Position numbers and translations under genes: made by a program. Below are positions 9,355 through 16,470 of a stretch of DNA of 64,000 nt, piece by piece. The DNA comes from Streptomyces specialis (GTDB lineage Bacteria; Actinomycetota; Actinomycetes; Streptomycetales; Streptomycetaceae), in the NCBI RefSeq assembly GCF_001493375.1, contig NZ_LN929893.1, positions 416,059 to 480,058 of the forward strand. The letters are read 5' to 3'. Position 1 is the stretch's first letter. Each line of letters starts with the position of its first letter. A model generated the notes under the pieces. The model did no database searches, was not told the DNA's origin, and saw only the letters and a program-made list of their open reading frames with translations.

Positions 9355-9597
9355 ATGGGCCTGCTGAGGGAGATCCTGCTGCTGCCACTCGCCCCGGCCC
9401 GTGGCGCGGGCTGGGTGCTGGAGCAGGTGGTCGCGGAGGCGGAGCGGCAGTACTACGACCCGGCGGTCGTGCAGCGTGAACTCGTCGCGCTGGAGGAGGA
9501 GCTGACCAGCGGCCTGATCGACGAGGAGGAGTTCGACCGCAGGGAGGACGAGCTGCTGGACCGCCTGAACCCGACACACGATTGGCTGACACGATGA
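9355..9597 (+). CDS. gvpG: Gas vesicle protein GvpG
   Basis: This small 80-residue protein starts MGLLREILLLPLAPARGAGW, the typical GvpG N-terminus, and continues with an acidic helix (ALEEELTSGLIDEEEFDRRE). It begins 7 bases after gvpF and its stop overlaps gvpY as ATGA. GvpG is a conserved accessory protein of unknown biochemical role. Confidence 0.9.
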   Translation: MGLLREILLLPLAPARGAGWVLEQVVAEAERQYYDPAVVQRELVALEEELTSGLIDEEEFDRREDELLDRLNPTHDWLTR

Positions 9598-10088
9598 CGA
9601 GCGACAGCAGAACCACCCTCGCCGCCGCCGTGGCCGTGGCCGCGGGCGCCGGTTACGTGCTGGGCCGGGTCCGTTTCCCCGGCGCGCTGCTGGCCCGGCT
9701 GCCCGTGGGCGCCGTGACGCGGCGGCTGCGGCAGGGCACGGACGCGGTGACGGAGACGGCGAGGGAAACGGCCGGGGCGGCGCGGGACGCGGCCGGGAAG
9801 GCCGCGGACGCCGCCGGGGAGACGGCCCCGCGGAAGGCGGCGGCGAAGAAGACGGCGGCCAAGAAGACGGCCGCGAAGAAGACCGCGGACGCCAAGAAGA
9901 CCGCCGCGAAGAAGCCTCCGGCCAAGAAGAGCCCGGCCAGGAAGACCGCCGCGGCGAAGAAGGCCGCCGCGAAGAAGAGCACCGGCCCGGCCGGGAAGAC
10001 CTCCCGGACCGCCAAGACGGCCACGACGTCCGGACGCGCCCCGGCGGGGAAGGTTAAGGCCGACGATCGCGGTGAGGCGGAACAGTGA
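9594..10088 (+). CDS. gvpY: Gas vesicle cluster protein GvpY, lysine-rich tail
   Basis: This 164-residue protein occupies the gvpY position of the Streptomyces gvp cluster. A short hydrophobic segment (TTLAAAVAVAAGAGYVLGRV) lies at the N-terminus, then an Ala-rich helix, then about 80 residues of AAKKT-type repeats resembling histone-H1-like or nucleoid-associated tails. The ATG at 9594 overlaps the gvpG stop as ATGA, so the in-frame ATG at 9582 is not preferred. The function is unknown; the tail could bind nucleic acid or acidic proteins. Confidence 0.75.
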   Translation: MTSDSRTTLAAAVAVAAGAGYVLGRVRFPGALLARLPVGAVTRRLRQGTDAVTETARETAGAARDAAGKAADAAGETAPRKAAAKKTAAKKTAAKKTADAKKTAAKKPPAKKSPARKTAAAKKAAAKKSTGPAGKTSRTAKTATTSGRAPAGKVKADDRGEAEQ

Positions 10089-10154
10089 CGCCCCCCGCCC
10101 GGCCGGGGCGTCGGCGGAACGCACCGACACGCTGAGGGCAGGAGCACCGACACC

Positions 10155-10868
10155 ATGAAGATCGCGGAGATCACCGGAAGAACCACCAAGAAGGCCGCCG
10201 AGAGCACCAGCGCCGTGCGGTCGGCCGTGCAGGCGGGCACGGCCGGCCTGAAGGACAGGATCGCCTCGACCGGTCTCAAGGACAAGATCGCCTCGACCGG
10301 TCTGAAGGACCGGATCACCCCGAGCGGCGGCGGGTTCCTGACCGTCATCGAGGACATCGACGTCGGCGTCCCCGTCCGCGAGGCGTACGACCAGTGGACG
10401 CAGTTCCAGGAGTTCAGCTCCTTCGCGGACGGCGTCGAGGACGTGGAGCAGGTCGACGACACGACGACCGCCTGGCGCGCCAAGGTCATGGGCGTGACCC
10501 GCACCTGGCGGGCCCGGATCACCGAGCAGATCCCCGACGAGCGGATCGCCTGGACCACCGAGGGCGGCCGGGGCACGCTCAAGGGCGTCGTCACCTTCCA
10601 CCCGCTGACCGACACCCTCACCCGGGTCCTGCTGGTCATCGAGTACCACCCGCAGGGCCTGCTGGAGCGGACGGGCGCGCTGTGGCGCGCGCAGGGCCGC
10701 CGGGCGCGGCTGGACCTGAAGAACTTCCGCAGGTTCGTGACGCTGCGCGGCGAGGCCACCGGCGAGTGGCGCGGCGAGATCGAGAACGGCGAGGTCGTCG
10801 CCGGTGACCGGGAAGCGGTCGCCGACGGGGACGGCGGGAACGGGACCGGCGGGGACGCGCGGTCATGA
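10155..10868 (+). CDS. gvpZ: Gas vesicle cluster protein GvpZ, SRPBCC/cyclase-like
   Basis: The 237-residue protein begins with an amphipathic repeat region (three GLKDRIAST-like units, residues 31-57). A polyketide-cyclase/dehydrase (SRPBCC) domain follows: EDIDVGVPVREAYDQWTQF, FSSFADGVEDVEQVDDTT, RTWRARITEQIPDERIAW, TLKGVVTFHPLTDTLTRV. SRPBCC domains bind hydrophobic ligands. The position between gvpY and gvpJ matches gvpZ of Streptomyces clusters. It lies 66 bases after gvpY, so it may have its own ribosome entry. Confidence 0.8.
   Translation: MKIAEITGRTTKKAAESTSAVRSAVQAGTAGLKDRIASTGLKDKIASTGLKDRITPSGGGFLTVIEDIDVGVPVREAYDQWTQFQEFSSFADGVEDVEQVDDTTTAWRAKVMGVTRTWRARITEQIPDERIAWTTEGGRGTLKGVVTFHPLTDTLTRVLLVIEYHPQGLLERTGALWRAQGRRARLDLKNFRRFVTLRGEATGEWRGEIENGEVVAGDREAVADGDGGNGTGGDARS
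10245..10325 (+). repeat. Three 27-bp tandem repeats inside gvpZ
   Basis: Units start at 10245, 10272 and 10299, each encoding GLKD[RK]I followed by AST, AST and TPS. They extend an amphipathic helix at the GvpZ N-terminus. Copy number may vary between strains. Confidence 0.85.
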
Positions 10869-11209
10869 CGTCGCCGGCCGTGTCCGGACCGTACGGCCTG
10901 CCCGGCCCACCGGCCGGGGGCGGCGGCAGCGCCAACCTGGCGGACATCCTCGAACGGGTCCTCGACAAGGGCGTGGTGATCGCCGGGGACATCAAGATCA
11001 ACCTGCTCGACATCGAGCTGCTCACCATCAAGCTGCGGCTGCTCGTCGCCTCCGTCGACAAGGCGAAGGAGATGGGCATCGACTGGTGGGAGCACGACCC
11101 GTCGCTCTCGTCCGGCGCCCACCGCGACGGCCGGCGGGAGCTGGCCGAGGAGAACGAGCGGCTGCGCGAGCGCGTCGCCGCCCTGGAGAGGCGGGAGGAG
11201 ACCCCATGA
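10865..11209 (+). CDS. gvpJ: Gas vesicle protein GvpJ (GvpA family)
   Basis: This is a second GvpA-family protein (114 residues) with core NLADILERVLDKGVVIAGDI, KINLLDIELLTIKLRLLVAS and VDKAKEMGIDWWEHDPSLS. The WWE motif after the core is typical of GvpJ/GvpM types instead of GvpA. An acidic coiled-coil-like tail (RRELAEENERLRERVAALER) ends the protein. The ATG overlaps the gvpZ stop (ATGA) and its own stop overlaps gvpL. Confidence 0.88.
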   Translation: MTSPAVSGPYGLPGPPAGGGGSANLADILERVLDKGVVIAGDIKINLLDIELLTIKLRLLVASVDKAKEMGIDWWEHDPSLSSGAHRDGRRELAEENERLRERVAALERREETP

Positions 11210-12015
11210 GCGCCACCGACCCCATGACGACCGCGCCCCTGCGGTACGTCTACGCCATCACCCGTGACGGCGCGGGCCCGTTGCCCGGCGGCCTGCGCGG
11301 TGTGGACGACGGGCCGCTGACGGCGGTCGCGCGGGACGGGTTGGCCGCCGTCGTCAGCCCGGTCGCGGACCGGGACTTCGCCGAGGAGCCGCTGCGGGCC
11401 CGGCTGGAGGACCTGGCCTGGCTGGAACGGACGGCGCGGGCCCACCAGCGCGTGGTGGACGGCCTGACGGGCGCCGACGGCGGCGTGCTGCCGCTGCGGC
11501 TGGCCACCGTCTGCCGCGACGAGGCCGGGGTGCTGCGGCTGCTGGCGGTGAACCACGACCGGTTCGCCGCCGCGCTGGACCGCCTCGACGGGCGCGCCGA
11601 GTGGGGCGTCAAGGTGTACGCCGACCCGGCCGACGCCGCCCCGGCGGCCGTCCCCGCCGCCAGGCCCGCCTCCGGCCGCGACTATCTGCGGCAGCGCGGC
11701 CGGCAGCGGCAGGCCGAGGGCGCGGCGCGGCAGGCGGCCGAGGAGGCCGTCCGGTCGGTGCACGACACGCTGGCGCGCGCGGCCGAGGGCACCCGCCTGC
11801 ACCCGCCGCAGGCCGCCCGCCTCTCCGGCGAGCCGGGGCAGAACCTCCTCAACGGCGCCTATCTCGTCCGCCGTGAGGACAGCCGGGCGTTCTGCGCGCT
11901 GGCCGGTGAGCTGGCGGGGCGCCTGACCGGGCTCCGGCTGAGCCTGACCGGCCCCTGGGCGCCGTACTCGTTCGCCGCGACGGCGGGCGCGGCCGAGGAG
12001 GCGGGGTCGCGGTGA
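11206..12015 (+). CDS. gvpL: Gas vesicle protein GvpL (GvpL/F family)
   Basis: This is the second GvpL/F family member, 269 residues: LRYVYAITRDGAGPLPGGL, AHQRVVDGLTGADGGVLPLR, WGVKVYADPADA, NGAYLVRREDSRAFCALAGE and GPWAPYSF. The W-G-VK motif is conserved here, unlike in GvpF. The start at 11206 overlaps the gvpJ stop as ATGA; an open upstream extension lies inside gvpJ and is rejected. Its stop overlaps gvpS as GTGA. Confidence 0.9.
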   Translation: MSATDPMTTAPLRYVYAITRDGAGPLPGGLRGVDDGPLTAVARDGLAAVVSPVADRDFAEEPLRARLEDLAWLERTARAHQRVVDGLTGADGGVLPLRLATVCRDEAGVLRLLAVNHDRFAAALDRLDGRAEWGVKVYADPADAAPAAVPAARPASGRDYLRQRGRQRQAEGAARQAAEEAVRSVHDTLARAAEGTRLHPPQAARLSGEPGQNLLNGAYLVRREDSRAFCALAGELAGRLTGLRLSLTGPWAPYSFAATAGAAEEAGSR

Positions 12016-12239
12016 ACGAGCCGATACCCGCGGCGCCTTACACCTCCGGGTACGCCCCCGGCGACGCGCCGGGCGCGGTGCCCGCCGCCCGCCGGATCGC
12101 GCTGGTCGACCTGCTGGACCGGCTGCTGGCGGGCGGCGTCGTCCTGGTCGGCAACCTGACGCTGAGCATCGCCGACGTCGATCTGGTCCGCGTCGATCTG
12201 CGGGCGCTGATCAGCTCCGTCTCCGGGGACATCGGATGA
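12012..12239 (+). CDS. gvpS: Gas vesicle protein GvpS (GvpA family)
   Basis: This is a short GvpA-family protein of 75 residues: IALVDLLDRLLAGGVVLVG, NLTLSIADVDLVRVDLRALI. The Pro/Ala/Gly-rich N-terminus is not conserved. A GTG start overlaps the gvpL stop (GTGA) and its stop overlaps gvpK (ATGA). It is placed as GvpS by gene order. Confidence 0.85.
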   Translation: MNEPIPAAPYTSGYAPGDAPGAVPAARRIALVDLLDRLLAGGVVLVGNLTLSIADVDLVRVDLRALISSVSGDIG

Positions 12240-12559
12240 CGGGCGGCCGGGCGGCGGGCGGCCGTACGGGAGAACGCGCGGGCGGGCGCATCGAGCTGGA
12301 CCGCGACACGGTCGAACGCGACCTGATGCGCCTGGTCCTGACCGTGATCGAGCTGCTGCGCCAGCTCATGGAACGGCAGGCGCTGCGTCGCGTCGACCAG
12401 GGCGACCTGACGGAGGACCAGGAGGAGCGGATCGGGCTGACCCTGATGCTGCTCGCGGAACGCATGGACGAGCTGTGCGCCCGCTACGACCTGACGCCCG
12501 AGGAACTCAACCTGGACCTCGGCCCGCTCGGCACGCTGCTGCCGCCGCCCGGCACCTGA
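12236..12559 (+). CDS. gvpK: Gas vesicle protein GvpK
   Basis: This is the last gene of the cluster, 107 residues, with the GvpK signature RDLMRLVLTVIELLRQLMER-type helix (here VERDLMRLVLTVIELLRQLM), RVDQGDLTEDQEERIGLTLM and LTPEELNLDLGPLGTLLPP. Its 3' end overlaps the convergent pxpC gene by 76 bases, so little room exists for a terminator between them. Confidence 0.9.
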   Translation: MTGGRAAGGRTGERAGGRIELDRDTVERDLMRLVLTVIELLRQLMERQALRRVDQGDLTEDQEERIGLTLMLLAERMDELCARYDLTPEELNLDLGPLGTLLPPPGT

Positions 12560-13440
12560 CCGGCGCGCGGCGCCACCCGGCGCAGCGGCACGAAGCGCAG
12601 CGGCGTGCCCGGCGCGGCCTGGGCGGCGGCGGCGAGGTCGGCGGCGGGCACCACACCGACGACGGGATAGCCGCCGGTCGTCGGGTGATCGGCGAGAAAC
12701 ACCACCGGGCGCCCGTCCGGCGGCACCTGCACGGCGCCCAGCACCATGCCCTCGCTGGGCAGCTCGCCCTCCCGGGAACGGACCAGCGCGGGCCCCTCGG
12801 TGCGCAGGCCGACGCGGTTGCCGGCGGACGACACCCGGTACCGGCCGGTGGCCAGCGTGCGCGGGGCGGCGTCGGTGAACCAATCGTCGCGCGGACCGAG
12901 CCTGAGCCGCAGGACGAGTTCGCGCGGCGGCGCGGGCTGCGGCGCCACGTCGAGCGGGGGCGGCGGCGCGGCCGGCTTCCCCAGCGGCAGGACCGTTCCG
13001 TCGGCCAGCGGCTCGGGGCCGAGCCCGGAGAGCAGGTCGGTGGCGCGGCTGCCGAGCACCGGCTCGACGGCCACCCCTCCCGCGAACGCGAGGTAGGCGC
13101 GCACCCCCCGGACCGCCGGGCCCGCCGCGAACACCGCCCCGGCGGGCCCCCGGACGGCCGCTCCCCCCGGCGCGGGCCGCCCGTCGCTCGTGACCGCGCT
13201 CGGCGCGCCGGTCACCGCCGCCGTCACGGCCCGGTGGGCGCGGACCGCGCAGCCGTCGAGGGTGGTCTCCAGGGTGGCGGCCCCCGGCGCGTTGCCGACG
13301 AGCCGGTTGGCCAGCAGGTGCGCGGGCAGGTCCAGGGCGCCCGAACGCGGCACCCCCAGGTGCGCGGACCCGGCGCGGCCGGGGTCCTGGGCGGTGGTCA
13401 GCGCCCCCGCCCGGACCACGGTCAGGGCCGGGCCCGTCAC
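12484..13440 (-). CDS. pxpC: 5-oxoprolinase subunit PxpC
   Basis: This is the large carboxyltransferase-like subunit of the ATP-dependent 5-oxoprolinase PxpABC, which opens 5-oxoproline to glutamate. The 318-residue protein has TTAQDPGRAGSAHLGVPRSG near residue 12, ALDLPAHLLANRLVGN, LAFAGGVAVEPVLGSRATDL and LADHPTTGGYPVVGVV, all KipA/PxpC family blocks. The GTG start overlaps the pxpB stop (GTGA). Its 3' end crosses into gvpK. Confidence 0.9.
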   Translation of the reverse strand: MTGPALTVVRAGALTTAQDPGRAGSAHLGVPRSGALDLPAHLLANRLVGNAPGAATLETTLDGCAVRAHRAVTAAVTGAPSAVTSDGRPAPGGAAVRGPAGAVFAAGPAVRGVRAYLAFAGGVAVEPVLGSRATDLLSGLGPEPLADGTVLPLGKPAAPPPPLDVAPQPAPPRELVLRLRLGPRDDWFTDAAPRTLATGRYRVSSAGNRVGLRTEGPALVRSREGELPSEGMVLGAVQVPPDGRPVVFLADHPTTGGYPVVGVVPAADLAAAAQAAPGTPLRFVPLRRVAPRAGQVPGGGSSVPSGPRSRLSSSGVRS

Positions 13441-14078
13441 GCCGGCCGCCCGCGTTCCGCCGGGGCGTCCACCGCGGTGAACCGCACCGGGGTGCCGGGC
13501 GTCAGCAGCGCCGCCGGTTCGCGGGCCGGGTCCCACAGCACGGCGTCCGTGGTGCCGATGAGCTGCCAGCCGCCCGGCGAGGCGCGCGGGTAGACGCCGG
13601 TGTACGGGCCGGCGAGGGCGACCGACCCGGCCGGCACCCGCGTCCGGGGGGTGTCGCGGCGCGGCACGGCGTACCGTTCGTCCAGCCCCGTCAGGTAGCC
13701 GAACCCGGGGGCGAAACCGCAGAACGCGACGCGGAACCGGGTCGCTGCGTGGACGCGCGGCACGTCCTCCGGCGCGACGCCCCACAGCGCGGCCACGTCG
13801 GCGAGGTCGGGGCCGTCGTACCGCACCGGGATCTCGACCGTCCCGGCCGCGTGCGCGGGCGGCGGCGGGATGTCCCAGCCGGTCAGGCTCCGGGCCAGGC
13901 CGCCCGGATCGGTGACGCCGTCGAGCAGCACGGTCCTGGCGGCGGGCACGATCTCCGTGACCGGCGGCAGGGTCCCGGCCGCGCGGCGGCGCAGCAGTTC
14001 GGCGTGGAGGGCCTGGGCGTCGTCGCCGGTGGGCAGCTCCACCAGCAGCGCGTCCTCCCCCACGCGCAGCACCCTCAC
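13437..14078 (-). CDS. pxpB: 5-oxoprolinase subunit PxpB
   Basis: This is the KipI-like subunit of 5-oxoprolinase, 213 residues. Family blocks: IPVRYDGPDLADVAALWGV, AFCGFAPGFGYLTGLDER, VPRRDTPRTRVPAGSVALAG and GVYPRASPGGWQLIGTT. The GTG at 14078 overlaps the pxpA stop as GTGA and is taken as the start; the longer frame upstream lies inside pxpA. Confidence 0.9.
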   Translation of the reverse strand: MRVLRVGEDALLVELPTGDDAQALHAELLRRRAAGTLPPVTEIVPAARTVLLDGVTDPGGLARSLTGWDIPPPPAHAAGTVEIPVRYDGPDLADVAALWGVAPEDVPRVHAATRFRVAFCGFAPGFGYLTGLDERYAVPRRDTPRTRVPAGSVALAGPYTGVYPRASPGGWQLIGTTDAVLWDPAREPAALLTPGTPVRFTAVDAPAERGRPA

Positions 14079-14842
14079 GCGAACCGCTCCAGCGCCACCC
14101 CGGCCCGCTCCAGCGCGGCCCGGACCCGCAGGGCCAGGTCCCGGGCCCCGGGAGTGTCGCCGTGCAGGCACAGGGAGCGGGCCGCGACGGCGACCCGGGT
14201 GCCGTTCCGCGACGTGACCGCGCCGTCCCGCGCGATGCCGACCGAACGGTCCACCACCGCGTCCGGGTCGGTGATCACCGCGCCCGCCTCGCCGCGCGGC
14301 ACCAGCGTGCCCTCGTCCGTGTAGGCGCGGTCCGCGAACGCCTCGGCCACCACCGGCAGGCCCGCCCGCGCGGCGGCCTCGTGCAGTCGGGAGCCCGGCA
14401 GGCCGAGGACGGGCAGCGACCGCCCGGCGAGGGCGACGCCCTCGACGACGGCGGCAGCCTGCGCCTGGTCGCGCACGGTCCGGTTGTAGAGCGCGCCGTG
14501 CGGTTTGACGTAGGCCACGCGGGAGCCCGCGGCGCGGGCGAAGACCTCCAGGGCGCCGATCTGGTAGGCGACTTCGGCGGCCAGCTCGTCCGGCGGGACG
14601 TCCATCGCGCGGCGGCCGAATCCCGCGAGGTCGCGGTAGGACACCTGGGCGCCGATGGCCACGCCCCGCTCGGCGGCCAGCGCGCACACCCGCCGCATGG
14701 TGGGCGCGTCGCCCGCGTGGTACCCGCAGGCCACGTTGGCGCTGGTGACGACGGAGAGCAGGGCCTCGTCGTCGGTCAGCCGCCAGCGGCCGAAGCCCTC
14801 GCCGAGGTCGGCGTTGAGGTCGATCGACGTCGTGTCTGTCAT
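14075..14842 (-). CDS. pxpA: 5-oxoprolinase subunit PxpA (LamB/YcsF family)
   Basis: This is the LamB/YcsF subunit of 5-oxoprolinase, 255 residues, beginning with the diagnostic IDLNADLGEGFGRW, then SANVACGYHAGDAPTMRR and YVKPHGALYN. It is the first gene of pxpABC; all three genes overlap by 4 bases and should be co-transcribed. The promoter must lie in the 95 bases before the divergent DUF202 gene. Confidence 0.93.
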   Translation of the reverse strand: MTDTTSIDLNADLGEGFGRWRLTDDEALLSVVTSANVACGYHAGDAPTMRRVCALAAERGVAIGAQVSYRDLAGFGRRAMDVPPDELAAEVAYQIGALEVFARAAGSRVAYVKPHGALYNRTVRDQAQAAAVVEGVALAGRSLPVLGLPGSRLHEAAARAGLPVVAEAFADRAYTDEGTLVPRGEAGAVITDPDAVVDRSVGIARDGAVTSRNGTRVAVAARSLCLHGDTPGARDLALRVRAALERAGVALERFA

Positions 14843-14852
14843 CGGTGACGAA

Positions 14853-14876
14853 CATATACCCCGGCATATACCCCGG
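14853..14876. repeat. Two tandem 12-bp units upstream of pxpA
   Basis: catataccccgg occurs twice in direct succession, 11 bases upstream of the pxpA start. It lies in the short space between divergent pxpA and DUF202 genes, where a promoter and operator are expected. On the minus strand each unit contains TATATG, a possible -10 element. Confidence 0.55.
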
Positions 14877-14937
14877 CGTACGCGCCGCCGTGAACGGCCA
14901 CCGGCCGTCGCGGCGGTGCGCCACCTAGGCTCATAGC

Positions 14938-15336
14938 ATGATCAGACAGGTTCTGGCGGCGCTCCGGCTCTGGTTCTCCCCGCACCGCCTGCGGGCGGAG
15001 GGGCCGACCCCCGACTACCGCTTCAGCCTGGCCAACGAGCGGACGTTCCTGGCGTGGCTGCGCACCGCGCTGGCGCTGCTGGCCGGCGGGATCGCGGTGG
15101 ACCAGTTCCTGACGGAGCTGCGCTGGGCGGTGCGCACCACGGTCGCCGTGCTGCTCCTCGCGGGCGGCGCGCTGTGCGCGGTACGGGCGGTCAACCACTG
15201 GGTGCGCTCCGAACGCGCGATGCGCCGGGGCGAGGACCTTCCCGCGAGCCGCTTCCCCGCGCTGCTGGCGGTGGGCACGGTGCTCACGGCCCTGCTGGTG
15301 ATCTGCGCGGTCCTGCTGGGCTGGGCCGCCCCATGA
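14938..15336 (+). CDS. DUF202 / YidH-like membrane protein
   Basis: This is a 132-residue membrane protein of the DUF202 family: RFSLANERTFLAWLRTALAL (here YRFSLANERTFLAWLRTALA) at residues 27-46, followed by three hydrophobic segments. DUF202 proteins usually occur in pairs, as here. The function is unknown. Its stop overlaps the second DUF202 gene as ATGA. Confidence 0.85.
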   Translation: MIRQVLAALRLWFSPHRLRAEGPTPDYRFSLANERTFLAWLRTALALLAGGIAVDQFLTELRWAVRTTVAVLLLAGGALCAVRAVNHWVRSERAMRRGEDLPASRFPALLAVGTVLTALLVICAVLLGWAAP

Positions 15337-15739
15337 GCGGCGGCCACCGGGACCCGGGGGCGCAGCCGGAGCGGACGCGGCTGGCGTGGCGGCGTACCAC
15401 GTTGTCGTTCGCGCTCGTCGTGGTGCTGGCGGCGCGGGGGCTGGTCACCGCCGACGGGGGGCTGGCTCTTTTACACCTTTCCGAGCTGTGCCTCTTTTTT
15501 CTGTGTCATCACTCTGCCCTCACCCTCATCTCTCCGCTTCGTCGGCCGCGTAGGGTCGGATGTGTATAAGCGACAGGCTGCTGTGGGTGGTCTTCCTGGT
15601 GCTGGCCCACCGCCGGATCCAGGCGCTGGCCACCGGCCGGCCGCCGGGCCCGCCGGCGGGCGGGACCGTGCTGGGCGCGGCCGGGGTGGTGGCCGCGGCG
15701 GCGCTGGTCGGAGCGGTGGTCCTGATGGTCCCGCGCTGA
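15333..15739 (+). pseudogene. Second DUF202 protein, interrupted by adapter sequence
   Basis: The N-terminal part (QPERTRLAWRRTTLSFALVV, a DUF202 hallmark) is read from 15333 to about 15461. The C-terminal part resumes in frame at 15578 with LLWVVFLVLAHRRIQAL and ends VVLMVPR at 15739. Between them lies sequence matching Nextera adapters, and a short piece of the gene appears to be lost. The pair organisation and the matching halves indicate an intact gene in the organism; this is an assembly fault, not natural decay. Confidence 0.8.
15462..15576. other. Nextera adapter-derived sequence
   Basis: The left end resembles CTGTCTCTTATACACATCT followed by CCGAGC (the i7-side read-through) with several errors. 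The right end reads TCGTCGG-C-GCG...ATGTGTATAAG-GACAG, matching the i5-side transposase adapter TCGTCGGCAGCGTC plus AGATGTGTATAAGAGACAG with a few mismatches. The two flanks are the halves of one DUF202 gene. GC falls sharply inside the segment compared with the flanks. Confidence 0.85.
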
Positions 15740-15772
15740 TGACGGGGACACGCCGACCCGTATGCTGACGGC

Positions 15773-16234
15773 ATGGCTGAGCCGAGGATTTTCACGTCGC
15801 CGGAAGAGCTGCGGGCCGCGGGCGGCGAGCGGTTGGGGGCCAGCGACTGGCTGGCGGTCGAGCAGCGGAAGATCGACCTCTTCGCGGAGGCGACGGGCGA
15901 TCACCAGTGGATCCACGTCGACCCGGAGCGGGCGGCGGCCGGCCCGTTCGGTACGACCATCGCGCACGGCTATCTGACGCTCTCCCTGCTGCCGGTCCTC
16001 GTGCCGCAGATCGTGCGGGTGGACGGGGTGCGGATGGCGCTCAACTACGGTCTGAACAAGGTGCGGTTCCCCTCCCCCGTGCCGGTCGGCTCACGCATCC
16101 GGGCGAGTGCCGCGATCGCCGACGTCACGGACGTGGGCGAGGGCGTGCAGGTCGCGCTGGCGGTGACCGTGGAGCGGGAGGGCGGGCCGAAGCCCGTCTG
16201 CGTGGCGGAGGGCGTGACCCGCTACTACTTCTGA
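15773..16234 (+). CDS. MaoC family hydratase
   Basis: This is a 153-residue hot-dog-fold protein of the MaoC dehydratase/enoyl-CoA hydratase family. The hydratase motif is visible around residues 42-65: FAEATGDHQWIHVDPERA then GPFGTTIAHGYLTLSL, with the conserved D and H. NYGLNKVRFPSPVPVGSRIR follows. The likely role is hydration of an enoyl thioester; the substrate is not determinable from sequence. Confidence 0.88.
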   Translation: MAEPRIFTSPEELRAAGGERLGASDWLAVEQRKIDLFAEATGDHQWIHVDPERAAAGPFGTTIAHGYLTLSLLPVLVPQIVRVDGVRMALNYGLNKVRFPSPVPVGSRIRASAAIADVTDVGEGVQVALAVTVEREGGPKPVCVAEGVTRYYF

Positions 16235-16470
16235 GCTCTTCGGGGCGTCCGAGCCTTCCGGGCCCGGGCGCCGGGGCGGGCGGGTCACACTGCCGTACAT
16301 CCAGGGGTCGTTCATGCGTTCACCGTCAATCGGTCGTCCCTCAGGCACCACTTGAAGGCGACCGATCACCGGAAAAGCAACCCGATCGTGTGATCTTGGG
16401 GCATATCAGGGCTCCTCTGTGCCCCCATGCGCCCTGTTGCCCCGGTCCGGTGGCGTGAGACCACAGGACC

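Noticed and set aside
15462..15576. Natural insertion sequence or mobile element in the DUF202 gene
   Set aside because: There is no transposase, no target duplication and no terminal inverted repeat of an IS; the ends match Nextera (Tn5 mosaic end) library adapters.
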